From Synechococcus sp. CS-1329 (lineage in GTDB: Bacteria; Cyanobacteriota; Cyanobacteriia; PCC-6307; Cyanobiaceae): a stretch of 64,000 bases of DNA. Within the stretch, counting starts at the first letter, position 1. Each line of letters opens with the position of its first letter. The notes under the pieces are model-generated. The model had not been told where the DNA came from, ran no database searches, and worked only from the letters and a program-made list of their open reading frames with translations. This document shows, piece after piece, positions 55,375 through 64,000 of this stretch. The stretch spans positions 1-64,000 of the forward strand of contig NZ_JAHLYS010000037.1 of the NCBI RefSeq assembly GCF_025128055.1. Reading direction: 5' to 3'. A program made the position numbers and the translations under genes.

Positions 55375-55943
55375 TCGAGCTGGCCCTGATGGTGGCACCT
55401 CTGCTGGTGGTGAGTGGTGATGGCTTCAGCGGCTGGCTGGCCCTCAACGACACGATCATGGGCGGGAGCAGCAGCGGCGTCTGCCGCAGCGGACCATCGG
55501 GGCTGGTGCTGGAGGCGGAGGTGATCGAGGCCGGCGGCGGCTTCGTGAGCTGCCGCTCCCCCCTGTTCTCGCCGCCCCTGGATCTGAGTGCCTACCGGGC
55601 GCTGCAGATGGATCTGCGCGGCGATGGTCGGCGCTACAAGCTGGCGGTGGCCTGCGCCGATGGGGTGGCCGGCCTCACCGAGCTGATCCCGGGCGGGCTG
55701 CGCTGGGTGAGCGAATTCGCCACCAGCCCTGATGGCCTCACCACAGTGGAGATCCCCTTCAGCCAGCTCAAACCCTCGCTGCGGGCCCAGCCCATGACGC
55801 TGCCGCTGCTGCGCTTTGATGCCGGCCGGATCACGCGGCTGCAGATCCTGCACTCCAGATTCGGCGACGATGGCCGACCCAATCCCGGCTTCCGCGCCGG
55901 TGCCCTGCGCCTCGCTGTGGAAGCAATCCGGGCCGTCCCCTGA
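55371..55943 (+). CDS. CIA30-domain protein
   Basis: The 190-residue protein is essentially one CIA30 (NDUFAF1-like) beta-sandwich domain: WLALNDTIMGGSSSGVCRSG, GGFVSCRSPLFSPPLDLSAYRALQMDLRGDGRRYKLAV, FSQLKPSLRAQPM and a C-terminal GAFRLAV-like strand (GALRLAVEAI). CIA30 proteins assist complex I assembly in mitochondria; cyanobacterial copies are uncharacterised. The start is GTG 55371 in a GTGA overlap with pgl. Confidence 0.85.
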   Translation: MIELALMVAPLLVVSGDGFSGWLALNDTIMGGSSSGVCRSGPSGLVLEAEVIEAGGGFVSCRSPLFSPPLDLSAYRALQMDLRGDGRRYKLAVACADGVAGLTELIPGGLRWVSEFATSPDGLTTVEIPFSQLKPSLRAQPMTLPLLRFDAGRITRLQILHSRFGDDGRPNPGFRAGALRLAVEAIRAVP

Positions 55944-55944
55944 G

Positions 55945-56382
55945 GTGGAGAGCCTGAGCGCAGCCGTTGATGGGCCCGGCCCCAGCGACCTGCTCAGGCG
56001 GGTGGCGGCAGCGGCTGATCTCTGCATGAAGCCGAACCGGCACGCTGTGGTGATCAGCTCCGGAGCACCTGAGCTGATCTCGGCGGGGCCTGAGGCCGAG
56101 CCAAACGAGGATGAATGCACCTTGCGGCTGCTCTGCCGCCGGGCCGATGGCGAGCGGGCGGAGCTCAACGACATCGAGCTGGAGATCTACCGCAGCGGCG
56201 AAGACCTGCACCTGATGCTGAGCTGGCCCGAGCAGACGGATCAACCGATGCTCTGGCAGGGCCAGCACCCGGTCTGGATGGATGGCGACAGCGGCCAGCG
56301 CTGCGAGCGGCCGCCCGCCGGTGCGGCGCTGGAGGCCCTGGCCCGGCGGCTGCGGGCCCTGATCAGCCCTGCTCAGTCCTGA
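55945..56382 (+). CDS. Conserved-looking hypothetical protein after CIA30 gene
   Basis: From GTG 55945, one base after the CIA30 gene stop, the protein has 145 residues: a helical start ([32 protein letters not shown]) and beta-rich middle ([37 protein letters not shown]). An ATG at 55870 is also in frame but would overlap the upstream gene by 74 bases. No family recognised. The 3' end overlaps the convergent ilvD by ten bases. Confidence 0.6.
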   Translation: MESLSAAVDGPGPSDLLRRVAAAADLCMKPNRHAVVISSGAPELISAGPEAEPNEDECTLRLLCRRADGERAELNDIELEIYRSGEDLHLMLSWPEQTDQPMLWQGQHPVWMDGDSGQRCERPPAGAALEALARRLRALISPAQS

Positions 56383-58043
56383 TCGGTGACGGCCCCCAGG
56401 CTGCTGCTGCTCACCAGCCGCGCGTACTTGCCCAGCACTCCCCTGCGGTAGCGGGGCTCGGGTGCCGACCAGGCCGCCCGACGCCGCTCCAGCTCACCGG
56501 CCTCCACATTGAGCTGGATGAGCAGCTGGTGGGCATCCACGGTGATGCTGTCGCCCTCCTGCACCAGGGCGATGGTGCCGCCCACGGCGGCCTCGGGAGC
56601 CACATGGCCCACCACCAGGCCGTAGGAACCACCGCTGAAGCGGCCGTCGGTGATCAACGCCACCGATTCACCCAGCCCCTGACCCACGATCGCGGCCGTG
56701 GGAGAGAGCATCTCGCGCATGCCGGGCCCGCCCACCGGCCCCTCGTAGCGCACCACCACCACATCACCGGCAAGGACCCCACCGGCGAGGATCGCCTCCA
56801 GGGCGCTCTCCTCACTCTCGAACACCCGGGCCGGGCCGGTGATCACCGGGGTCTTGACGCCACTGATCTTGGCGACGGCCCCCTCGGTGGCCAGGTTGCC
56901 CTTGAGGATCGCCAGGTGACCTTTGGCATAGAGGGGATTGGAGAGGGGCCGGATCACCTCCTGATCGGCCGGGGGCTCGCTGGGCACGTCGGCCAGCACC
57001 TGCTTGAGCGTGAGGCCTTCGATCGTGCGGCAGTCACCGTGCAGCAGACCCGCATCCAGCAGCAGCTTCATCACCTGGGGGATGCCACCGGAGCGGTGCA
57101 GATCGACCGTCACGAAGCGGCCGCTGGGCTTGAGATCACAGATCACCGGCACCCGCTGACGGATGGTTTCGAAATCATCGATCGTGAGCGGCACCTCGGC
57201 GGTGCGGGCGATCGCCAGCAGGTGCAGCACCGAATTGGTGGAGCCCCCCACCGCCATGATCACGCTGATGGCGTTCTCGATCGCCTCGCGGGTGATCAGA
57301 TCGCGGGGGCAGATGTTGGCCTCGATCGCCCGCACCAGCACTTCGGCGGAGCGGCTGGCGCTCTCGGCCTTCTCGGGATCCTCGGCGGCCATGGTGGAGC
57401 TGCCAGGCAGGCTCAGGCCCATGGCCTCGAAGGCGGAGCTCATCGTGTTGGCGGTGAACATGCCGCCGCAGCTGCCGGCACCGGGACAGGCGTTCTTCTC
57501 GATCGCCAGCAGTTCGTCTTCATCGATGCGACCGCCGGAGAACTGGCCCACCGCCTCGAAGGCACTGACCACAGTGAGATCACAGGGGCCGAGCCTGCCG
57601 GGTTTGATCGTGCCGCCGTACACGAAGATCGCCGGGATGTTCATGCGCGCCATCGCCAGCATGGCGCCGGGCATGTTCTTGTCGCAGCCGCCGATGGCCA
57701 AAAGGCCATCCATGCTCTGGGCGCTGCAGGCGGTTTCGATCGAGTCGGCGATCACCTCGCGGCTCACCAGGGAATACTTCATCCCCTCGGTGCCCATCGA
57801 GATGCCGTCGCTGACGGTGATCGTGCCGAACATCTGCGGCATGGCCCCCGCCAGGCGGGCGGACTCCTCAGCGCAGCGGGCCAGCTCGTTGAGGCCGATG
57901 TTGCAGGGCGTGATCGTGCTGTAGCCGTTGGCGATGCCGATGATCGGCTTGTTGAAGTCACCGTCGCCGAAACCGACGGCCCGCAACATGGCTCGGTTGG
58001 GAGAACGCTGAACCCCTGCGGTGATGGCGGCGGAACGGAGCAT
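56373..58043 (-). CDS. ilvD: Dihydroxy-acid dehydratase
   Basis: IlvD converts dihydroxy-isovalerate and dihydroxy-methylvalerate to keto acids in valine and isoleucine synthesis. The 556-residue protein has the three conserved Fe-S cysteine regions [25 protein letters not shown] and [19 protein letters not shown]. The Mg-binding and C-terminal [24 protein letters not shown] segment is present. The N-terminus [24 protein letters not shown] is typical. Confidence 0.97.
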   Translation of the reverse strand: MLRSAAITAGVQRSPNRAMLRAVGFGDGDFNKPIIGIANGYSTITPCNIGLNELARCAEESARLAGAMPQMFGTITVSDGISMGTEGMKYSLVSREVIADSIETACSAQSMDGLLAIGGCDKNMPGAMLAMARMNIPAIFVYGGTIKPGRLGPCDLTVVSAFEAVGQFSGGRIDEDELLAIEKNACPGAGSCGGMFTANTMSSAFEAMGLSLPGSSTMAAEDPEKAESASRSAEVLVRAIEANICPRDLITREAIENAISVIMAVGGSTNSVLHLLAIARTAEVPLTIDDFETIRQRVPVICDLKPSGRFVTVDLHRSGGIPQVMKLLLDAGLLHGDCRTIEGLTLKQVLADVPSEPPADQEVIRPLSNPLYAKGHLAILKGNLATEGAVAKISGVKTPVITGPARVFESEESALEAILAGGVLAGDVVVVRYEGPVGGPGMREMLSPTAAIVGQGLGESVALITDGRFSGGSYGLVVGHVAPEAAVGGTIALVQEGDSITVDAHQLLIQLNVEAGELERRRAAWSAPEPRYRRGVLGKYARLVSSSSLGAVTDQD

Positions 58044-58112
58044 GAACCCTTCAGTGGCACCGCAAGCAACTTACCGAGGCATGACACCAGCGCTGAAGCG
58101 GGCTGCTGAAGC

Positions 58113-58409
58113 TCAGGCTTCGGGGCTGAGGGTTTCCAGCTGGCGGCGCACGTCTTCGATCGCCCGGTTGAGCTCGTTCACCTTGTGCTGCAGTTCGTGC
58201 TTGAGCAGGGGCCGCCGCTCCTCGCCCTCCTCGCTGTCACGGAAGCCCCCCTGCAGCCGCGAGAGCGCCAGAGTGCGGCGCTGACGCAGGGCCAGATGGC
58301 GGCGCTCGGCTTCAGCCAGCAACCACCAGGCCAGACCAGCCGCACCGATCACCGCCCCGGCGATGGCGCTGGCCAGGATGGGACTGACGGGAGATCCGCG
58401 TTCGGCCAT
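58113..58409 (-). CDS. Small membrane-anchored coiled-coil protein
   Basis: The 98-residue product has one N-terminal membrane helix (ILASAIAGAVIGAAGLAWWLLAEA, about 10-33) followed by a charged helical region ending in a likely coiled coil (KHELQHKVNELNRAIEDVRRQLETL). ATG 58409 is chosen over the longer frame. It lies 35 bases after the GMC oxidoreductase stop on the same strand, so it may end the respiratory operon. Function unknown. Confidence 0.6.
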   Translation of the reverse strand: MAERGSPVSPILASAIAGAVIGAAGLAWWLLAEAERRHLALRQRRTLALSRLQGGFRDSEEGEERRPLLKHELQHKVNELNRAIEDVRRQLETLSPEA

Positions 58410-58444
58410 GGCTGCTCGATCCTGCAAACCCCGATGGGACGAGC

Positions 58445-59947
58445 TTAGAGCTGCTCCGCCACCCGCAGAGCGTTGGCGATCACGGTGAGGCCTGGCGAGA
58501 CGATCGGGCAGCTGGGGAAGACGCTGGCATCGGCGATGGTGAGATTGGCCAGGCCGTGGACGCGGCCGTTGCGATCGACCACGGAGGTGGCTGGATCCGC
58601 TCCCATGCGGCAGGTGCCGCAGGCGTGGCCGATCACCGCCAGGGGCGCCTCACCGCGGGGATAGAAGGGAGCCGGGCGCACCTCGGGGGTGAGCGGATCG
58701 GCATCCACGGCCTTGAGCACCGAGAGCCAGCGGTACACGAGCCGGTCGTGGGCTTCGAGGTTGTTGGCCAGGTACTGGATGCTCAGCCGCTCGCCGCGCA
58801 GCTCGATGCGGTTCTCGGGGTCGGGCAGCACCGGACTCATGGCCCACCAGCAGATCGAGCGCACCGCCAGTTGCTCCAGGGCCGTGTTGGGCAGCAGCCG
58901 CGTCACCAGGGAGAGCACCGGGGGCGATTCGGCGAACTGGGCGTCCTGCAGCACCCCACCACCGGTTTCGATATGGCCGAGCGGGAAGCTGACGTTCTGA
59001 TCCCCCCAGAGGTAGTCGTTGACGCCGAGGCTGCGGGGGAAGCGGCCGCTGTGGGGTTCGCGGGCCAGCTGCAGGATCGCGGTGAGCTGGGGCTTCATCA
59101 GGTGACGGCCCACCTGGCTGTTGCCATTGGCCAGGCCGTGGGGGTGGATTGAGCTGCGGGAGCGCAGCAGCAGGGCCGGAGTGTTCACCGCACCGGCGGC
59201 CAGCACCACCTGATCGCCGCGGAACAGCCAGTTCTGACCATCAATCTCCACTTCCACCCCCTTGACCTCGCGGCCGCTGGGATCCACGTGCAGCTTGGTG
59301 ACGCGGGCGTTGCTGATCAGGCGGGTGCCGGGCTGCTCCAGGGCCGGCTGCACCCCGAACAGTTCCGCGTCGCCGCTGGGATCCTCCAGCTGCTCCGACC
59401 AGCTCAGCGGCAGGTCGTAGGGATGGGTGCCCTGGCGCTGCAGGCCCTGGCGCAGGGGCTCGAACAGCGGATCCAGCGGCAGCGGCTCATGGGGGTAGGG
59501 GCCGCTGCGCGGCGGCTGCTGCGGATCCGTGCCGCTACGGCCATGGACCCTGTAGAGGACCTCAGCCCTGTCGTACCAGGGGGCGAGCTCGTCGTAGCCG
59601 AGGGGCCAGGCGGGGGCCACGCCCTCCTGCAGGGGCAGGCCTTCGAACTCCCGCGGCCACATGCGCTCCAGCACCCCGCCCCAGATCTTGGTGTTCCCGC
59701 CCAGGGCGTAGATCGTCTGGGGGGAGAAGGGATCGCCATCGGGGCCGAACCAGTCGTCGCCGGGGTGATAGCGGTCCTTGCGGAACAGATCGACGCTGGC
59801 CACGTTCTGATCGGCCAGATCCATGGCCCCGCCGCGCTCCAGCAGCAGCACCGAGCGGCCCCTGGCCGCCAGCGCTCCAGCGAGGGTGCCTCCGGCGGCG
59901 CCGGAGCCGATCACGATCACATCGTGGTGCTGGTCGTCGAGGATCAT
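58445..59947 (-). CDS. GMC-family FAD oxidoreductase coupled to the oxidase genes
   Basis: The 500-residue flavoprotein has the FAD-binding motif DVIVIGSGAAGGTLAGALAARG near residue 10 and the GMC signature ALGGNTKIWGGVLERMWPREF. At the C-terminus are the catalytic histidine block HACGTCRMGADPATSVVDRNGRVHGLANLTIADASVFP and PGLTVIANALR. It resembles gluconate/glucose/choline-type dehydrogenases. No signal peptide is seen, so it is probably cytoplasmic or peripherally membrane-bound. Its ATG overlaps the ctaE stop by four bases. The substrate is unknown; delivery of electrons to quinone is an inference from context. Confidence 0.9.
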   Translation of the reverse strand: MILDDQHHDVIVIGSGAAGGTLAGALAARGRSVLLLERGGAMDLADQNVASVDLFRKDRYHPGDDWFGPDGDPFSPQTIYALGGNTKIWGGVLERMWPREFEGLPLQEGVAPAWPLGYDELAPWYDRAEVLYRVHGRSGTDPQQPPRSGPYPHEPLPLDPLFEPLRQGLQRQGTHPYDLPLSWSEQLEDPSGDAELFGVQPALEQPGTRLISNARVTKLHVDPSGREVKGVEVEIDGQNWLFRGDQVVLAAGAVNTPALLLRSRSSIHPHGLANGNSQVGRHLMKPQLTAILQLAREPHSGRFPRSLGVNDYLWGDQNVSFPLGHIETGGGVLQDAQFAESPPVLSLVTRLLPNTALEQLAVRSICWWAMSPVLPDPENRIELRGERLSIQYLANNLEAHDRLVYRWLSVLKAVDADPLTPEVRPAPFYPRGEAPLAVIGHACGTCRMGADPATSVVDRNGRVHGLANLTIADASVFPSCPIVSPGLTVIANALRVAEQL

Positions 59948-60558
59948 GACCAGGCGTAAAGAAGAAGAAAGAGCATCACCCAGATCACATCCACGAAATG
60001 CCAGAACAGGGAGGTGGCGATCACCCCCTGTTCACCAGCCGCGTAGTTGGCCGGGCGGAAGGAGCGCTGCAGCATCAGGGCCATCAGCAGGATGCCGCTG
60101 AGCACATGCAGGCCATGAAAGCCGGTGAGCAGGTAGAAGCAACTGCCGAAACTGCCGCTGGTGATCCCGAAAGACAGCGAGCGCCATTCGATCGCCTGGC
60201 CATAGAGGAACACTGCCCCCATCGCCATGCTCAGTAGCCAGAAGGCACGGAAGCCCCAGAGCTGGCCCTTGGAAAGGCAGCGCTCAGCCAGGGCCACCGT
60301 GCCGCTGCTGGACACCAGCACCACGGTGTAGAGCAGGGGGCTGCGCCACTCCAGCCCCTCCACCCCAGGCGGCAGCCACTGCAGGGCTGAGAGCTTCAGC
60401 ACCGCATAGCCCGTGAAGAACGCCAGAAAGATGACGCTCTCAGAGCAGAGAAAGATGATGAAGCCGGTGAGGCTGTGGTTGGCGTGCTCCGCGCTGTGGC
60501 CCGCTGGGGATGGGCCCTGGGGGGAGCTGGTGGAGTCGAGGGGAGGGCTGATGGTCAT
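59944..60558 (-). CDS. ctaE: Heme-copper oxidase subunit III
   Basis: The 204-residue protein has the five-helix form of subunit III found in cyanobacterial oxidases. It starts with a His/Ser-rich N-terminus, then SLTGFIIFLCSESVIFLAFFTGYAVLKL, with the conserved glutamate, and LLTGFHGLHVLSGILLMALML before FWHFVDVIWVMLFLLLY. It lies three bases after ctaD and overlaps the GMC gene. Confidence 0.94.
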   Translation of the reverse strand: MTISPPLDSTSSPQGPSPAGHSAEHANHSLTGFIIFLCSESVIFLAFFTGYAVLKLSALQWLPPGVEGLEWRSPLLYTVVLVSSSGTVALAERCLSKGQLWGFRAFWLLSMAMGAVFLYGQAIEWRSLSFGITSGSFGSCFYLLTGFHGLHVLSGILLMALMLQRSFRPANYAAGEQGVIATSLFWHFVDVIWVMLFLLLYAWS

Positions 60559-60561
60559 GGC

Positions 60562-62253
60562 TCAGGTCTTGAGAAGGGCGCGCTCGATTTCATCCTGGTG
60601 CTCCACCAGCGGCCGGCCGGTGCCGTAGCCGTAGGGAGCGCTGATCACGGTGGGCACGTGATCCTCGAAGTTCTCAGCCGGGGGCGGTGAGGGCAGCAGC
60701 CACTCCAGGCCGATGGCCTTCCAGGGATTGGCCGGGGATTTCGGCCCCCGCACCCAGGAGCTCACCAGATTGAGCAGGAAGGGAATGATCGAAACCCCCA
60801 GCAGGAAAGCCCCGAGGCTGGCGATCACATTCCAGAAGGCGAATTCCGGGTCGTAGGACGACACCCGGCGGGGCATGCCCATCAGCCCGAGGGGATGCAT
60901 CGGGAAAAAGTTGAGGTTGGTGCCCACAAAAGTGAGCAGGAAGTGCAGCTTGCCCAGGCCTTCATAATACATATGCCCGGTGAATTTCGGGAACCAGTGG
61001 TAGATCGCGGCGTAGACACCCATGGTGGCCGCTCCATAGATCACGTAATGGAAGTGGCCCACCACAAAATAGGTATTGTTGACGTGGATATCTACAGGCA
61101 CCGTGGCCAACATGATGCCGGTGACGCCTGCGAACACAAAGTTGAACAGGCCACCGAGGGCGAACAGCATGGCCGTGTTCAGGCGTAACTTTCCTCCCCA
61201 GAGCGTGGCCAGCCAGGCGAACACCTTGATGCCGGTGGGCACCGCAATCAGCATGGTGGTGACCATGAAGACATCGCGCATCCACTGGGGAACGCCGCTG
61301 GGGAACATGTGGTGCACCCAGACGATCAGGCTCAGCCCCACGATCACCAGCGAGGCCCCGGCCACAAAGGGGTAGCCGAACAGGGGCTTGCGCGCATACA
61401 CCGGAAACAGCTCGGAGAACACCCCGAACACCGGCAGGATGATCACGTAGACGGCGGGGTGGGAATAGAACCAGAAGAAGTGCTGGTAGAGCACCGGGTC
61501 ACCGCCGCCCTCCGGCCGGTAAAAGGAGGTGCCCACCGCCAGGTCGAACAGCAGCATCACAGCACCGCCGGTGAGGGCGGGCAGACCGATCAGCTGAATC
61601 GTCTGGGCCGAGAGGGCCGTCCAGCAGAAGATCGGCATGCGGCCCAGGGTCATGCCAGGGGCACGCATGCGCAGGATCGTGGTCACGAAGTTGACGGCCC
61701 CCATGATCGAGGAGATGCCCGAGAGAGCCACCGCCAGGATCCAGAGGGCTTCCCCGTTGATCAGGTGCCCCAGGGGGTTCTGCAGGCTCACCGGCGGGTA
61801 CGACCACCAGCCGGAGGAGGCCGGACCCCCCGGCACCAGGAAGCTGGCCATCAGGATCACCCCGAACACCGGCACCATCCAGAAGGCGGCGGCATTGAGC
61901 TTGGGAAAGGCCATGTCGGGGGCGCCGATCATGCAGGGAATCAGCAGGTTGTTGAGACCGTTGAGCACCGGAAAGATGAACAGGAAGAGCATGATCGTCC
62001 CGTGCATCGTGTAGAGGGCGTTGTACACGGTGCGATCCACCAGATCCGCCTCCGGTGTGATCAGCTCACCGCGCATGATCATCGCCAGCAGGCCGCCCAC
62101 CAGCAGAAAGAACAGCGCGGTGACGATGTACTGGATGCCGATCACCTTGGCATCGGTGTTGAAGCTGAAGAAGCGCTTCCAGTTGTCCGGGGCACCGGGC
62201 ACCGGATGGGGGGCCTTGAGGATGCGCGTATCAACGCCGGCAGTGGAGGTCAT
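60562..62253 (-). CDS. ctaD: Heme-copper oxidase subunit I, A2 type
   Basis: The 563-residue catalytic subunit has the expected metal ligands: His84 and His402 for the low-spin heme, His400 for the high-spin heme, and His265, His314 and His315 for CuB, with Tyr269 for the His-Tyr cross-link. The helix VI motif reads WFYSHPAVYV: the Tyr-Ser pair replaces the glutamate of A1 oxidases, which marks the A2 subfamily. Twelve helices are predicted. ATG 62253 lies four bases after the ctaC stop. Confidence 0.95.
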   Translation of the reverse strand: MTSTAGVDTRILKAPHPVPGAPDNWKRFFSFNTDAKVIGIQYIVTALFFLLVGGLLAMIMRGELITPEADLVDRTVYNALYTMHGTIMLFLFIFPVLNGLNNLLIPCMIGAPDMAFPKLNAAAFWMVPVFGVILMASFLVPGGPASSGWWSYPPVSLQNPLGHLINGEALWILAVALSGISSIMGAVNFVTTILRMRAPGMTLGRMPIFCWTALSAQTIQLIGLPALTGGAVMLLFDLAVGTSFYRPEGGGDPVLYQHFFWFYSHPAVYVIILPVFGVFSELFPVYARKPLFGYPFVAGASLVIVGLSLIVWVHHMFPSGVPQWMRDVFMVTTMLIAVPTGIKVFAWLATLWGGKLRLNTAMLFALGGLFNFVFAGVTGIMLATVPVDIHVNNTYFVVGHFHYVIYGAATMGVYAAIYHWFPKFTGHMYYEGLGKLHFLLTFVGTNLNFFPMHPLGLMGMPRRVSSYDPEFAFWNVIASLGAFLLGVSIIPFLLNLVSSWVRGPKSPANPWKAIGLEWLLPSPPPAENFEDHVPTVISAPYGYGTGRPLVEHQDEIERALLKT

Positions 62254-62257
62254 GGGA

Positions 62258-63187
62258 TCAGCCGTCGTGGGGAAGGGTGTTGGAGCCGGGCACATTCACC
62301 AGCGGCGGCGGGGCCGGGGCGATGGTGGCGTAACCGCTGGGGCGATCGCCGCTGAGCTGCTGGGCGTACTCGCGCGAGGCCTCGCTGAGGCCCGGCTGCA
62401 GCGGCAGGCGGGAGGCGCGCCGCAGCCAGTCCTGGTAGGCCTCCTCGCTCTCCACCACCACATCGGCCTGGTTGGCGGCGAACCAGGTGCCGCTGTATTC
62501 CGAGTCGCGCAGGCGGTAGCGGCCTGCGCGGGTGGGGGTGATGAACAGGGTGATCGAGCGGCCTGGGATCACCTGCTGCTTGAGCCGAAAGGCCGGCACA
62601 TAGAAGCCGTGGATCACGTCTTCGCTCTCCAGCTGCAGGCCGAGGCGGCGATCAATCGGCATGTGCAGCTCCGTGGAGGAGACCCCCGCCACCGGGTAGC
62701 GGAACTCCCACGACCACTGGCGGGCGATCACCTGCACCTCGCCGCCTGGCATGGAGGCGCCGGCAGCGGAGCTGGCGCTGGCTGGGGCATGGGAGTGGTC
62801 CATGGGACCGATCAGGCCGATCTCGCGGTTCACCTGGATCGTGTAAAAGGCGATGCCCATCACCAGCACCAGGGGAATCACGGTCCAGGTGATCTCCAGG
62901 GCGGTGTTGCCCTCGATCGGCTCCGCATCGCTGATGTCGTACTTCTCGGCGCGGTTGAAGAGCACCACCCAGACCATCACCGACACCACCCCGACGAACA
63001 CGAAGGTGGCGACGGCCGTTTCGAAACCGAAGAGGCCATCCACCAGCGGTGCCGCCGACGAGGCCGACACCGGCAGCCAGCGGGGCACCTGGGCCCCCAT
63101 CCAGAGGCTGAACAGGGTGAGCAGCACCAGCCAGAGGGCGAGGCCGATCAGCCGGGGCCAGGGAAAGCGCTGCGGGGTGGAGGTCAT
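62258..63187 (-). CDS. ctaC: Heme-copper oxidase subunit II lacking the CuA site
   Basis: The 309-residue protein has the subunit II layout: signal/anchor helices (about 11-30, 55-77, 100-118), the aromatic QWSWEFRYP block (about 157-165) and a cupredoxin domain with DVIHGFYVP (His193). The CuA loop, normally CxExCGxxHxxM, reads DSEYSGTWFAAN at 228-239: both Cys, the second His and the Met are gone. CuA cannot form, so cytochrome c is unlikely to be the donor. This is the hallmark of the cyanobacterial alternative respiratory terminal oxidase, thought to use quinol. Confidence 0.93.
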   Translation of the reverse strand: MTSTPQRFPWPRLIGLALWLVLLTLFSLWMGAQVPRWLPVSASSAAPLVDGLFGFETAVATFVFVGVVSVMVWVVLFNRAEKYDISDAEPIEGNTALEITWTVIPLVLVMGIAFYTIQVNREIGLIGPMDHSHAPASASSAAGASMPGGEVQVIARQWSWEFRYPVAGVSSTELHMPIDRRLGLQLESEDVIHGFYVPAFRLKQQVIPGRSITLFITPTRAGRYRLRDSEYSGTWFAANQADVVVESEEAYQDWLRRASRLPLQPGLSEASREYAQQLSGDRPSGYATIAPAPPPLVNVPGSNTLPHDG

Positions 63188-63759
63188 GGCAGGGCCTCAC
63201 GCAGGCTGGCGCCTTCGCCCAGCAGCTGGCTGGCCGTGACGTGCACGCCGAACTCCACCCCCAGCTGGGCGCCGAGGGTGCCGTGCCAGGCCATCAGCGC
63301 AAACACCAGCAGACCCACCAGCAGGTAGCTCCACTGCACCTGACGGCCCATCTCACGGCGCCAGCGGAAGCGCTGAAAGCCACGCCAGACGGTCATCAGC
63401 ACGATCGCGAACAGCAGGGCCACGCCAACGGCCCCATGCCAGAGCATGGTGGCGGTGCTGCCCATGGCGAAGCTGCTGGTGATCCCGGGAAGCGGATCAG
63501 CCAGCTGCATCTCCACAAAACCCGCCGCCACGGTGAAGAAGCTGATCAGGCAGCAGGCCAGCAGGTTGTACCAGCCCACATCGTGCAGGCCGGAGCGGGT
63601 CACCGGCAGGGCCAGGAAGCGGAACAGACGCTTCTCGAAGGGAAAGAGCGCCCCGGCGATATCGAAGGCGACGGCGATCACGAACAGGCCGATCGTGAGA
63701 TGGACCAGGTTCGGGTGGATCGGCAGCCGGTAGGGCAGATCATTGGCTCCAAGCTCCAT
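63184..63759 (-). CDS. DUF2231-type membrane protein ahead of ctaC
   Basis: The 191-residue protein has four predicted helices and starts MELGANDLPYRLPIHPNLVHLTIGLFVIAVAFDIAG. The HPxLVHLTIGLF motif is typical of DUF2231 proteins. HDVGWYNLLACCLISFFTVAAGF and MLWHGAVGVALLF hold further histidines that could bind heme. It overlaps ctaC by four bases and the next upstream gene by one base. I infer a subunit or assembly role for the oxidase. Confidence 0.75.
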   Translation of the reverse strand: MELGANDLPYRLPIHPNLVHLTIGLFVIAVAFDIAGALFPFEKRLFRFLALPVTRSGLHDVGWYNLLACCLISFFTVAAGFVEMQLADPLPGITSSFAMGSTATMLWHGAVGVALLFAIVLMTVWRGFQRFRWRREMGRQVQWSYLLVGLLVFALMAWHGTLGAQLGVEFGVHVTASQLLGEGASLREALP

Positions 63760-64000
63760 CACACCAGTCCTGCGCGCATCGCCTCCACCACCTTGACGGT
63801 GTGCAGGCCATAGACCCAGATCAGCTGGTTGCCGAGCACCACCTGCACCACCACCAGGGCGCTGAGCAGGCTGCCCGCACCCAGAAAAGCCAGGGGCAGC
63901 TGCAGCGGGTCACGGCTGCGGATCACGTAGCGCCAGGCGGTGAGCACCGAGAGCACCCCGGCCAGCACCCAGCCGAGGGTGCTGTGCAGGTTGAGGATGT
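63759..64000 (-). CDS. Second DUF2231-type membrane protein, cut by the window edge
   Basis: The frame is open to the end of the window, so only the C-terminal 80 residues are seen. They include LHSTLGWVLAGVLSVLTAWRYVIRSRDP and NQLIWVYGLHTVKVVEAM, with two helices and histidines placed as in the neighbouring DUF2231-type gene. Its stop overlaps that gene's ATG (TGATG). The true start lies beyond base 64000. Confidence 0.65.
   Translation of the reverse strand, partial: ILNLHSTLGWVLAGVLSVLTAWRYVIRSRDPLQLPLAFLGAGSLLSALVVVQVVLGNQLIWVYGLHTVKVVEAMRAGLV

Overview
The window is GC-rich, densely coded DNA from an oxygenic cyanobacterium. The phototrophy genes psb28, gun4, apcF, pcyA, sipA, chlP and ccsA are spread among housekeeping genes. 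The short EF-Ts, non-ATG starts in many genes, four-base gene overlaps and overall content suggest a phycobilisome-bearing picocyanobacterium of the Synechococcus/Cyanobium type. The genus is an inference and cannot be settled here. I saw no tRNA, rRNA, insertion sequence, phage gene or CRISPR array, and no gene-free stretch longer than about 300 bases.

Layout. 0-4 kb: a possible 31-residue membrane peptide, pdhB, secD, secF and a small membrane protein. 4-8.9 kb: two coupled AI-2E-family membrane proteins, psb28 and mnmH on the minus strand, then gun4 and a stand-alone anti-sigma-type ATPase. 9-16.9 kb: unknown small genes, a methyltransferase, glnA, apcF, a class V aminotransferase, tadA and a PLP decarboxylase. 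16.7-21.6 kb (minus): bioY-lspA-FHA/PBP-GTPase, all overlapping. 21.6-28.2 kb: sipA, a pair of M16 peptidases, then pcyA-devB-devC-devA. 28.2-35.8 kb: a small basic protein, a glycosyltransferase, rpsB-tsf, an acidic-linker protein, recG and a VanX-type peptidase.

35.7-48.4 kb: sir, glyS, chlP, a VanY-type peptidase, typA, a DUF309 gene, lptA-lptB-lptF/G and ccsA. 48.5-58 kb: a carbon and tetrapyrrole block (rpe, glpX, hemA, glgC, gnd, pgl), a CIA30 protein and ilvD. 58.1-64 kb (minus): a tightly coupled respiratory locus of two DUF2231-type membrane proteins (one cut by the window edge), ctaC, ctaD, ctaE and a GMC flavoprotein.

The most interesting region is this last locus. Subunit II has lost both cysteines, the second histidine and the methionine of the CuA centre. 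Subunit I has the YS signature of A2-type oxidases. The GMC dehydrogenase start codon overlaps the ctaE stop. I read this as a quinol-type alternative respiratory terminal oxidase with its own substrate dehydrogenase. The oxidase class is well supported by residues; the dehydrogenase link rests only on gene coupling.

Other leads are a 13-bp perfect inverted repeat over the presumed -35 region of apcF, a GlnA with Phe at the usual adenylylation Tyr, an FHA-fused penicillin-binding protein, and recurring TA-type -10 boxes just upstream of many unit-heading genes.
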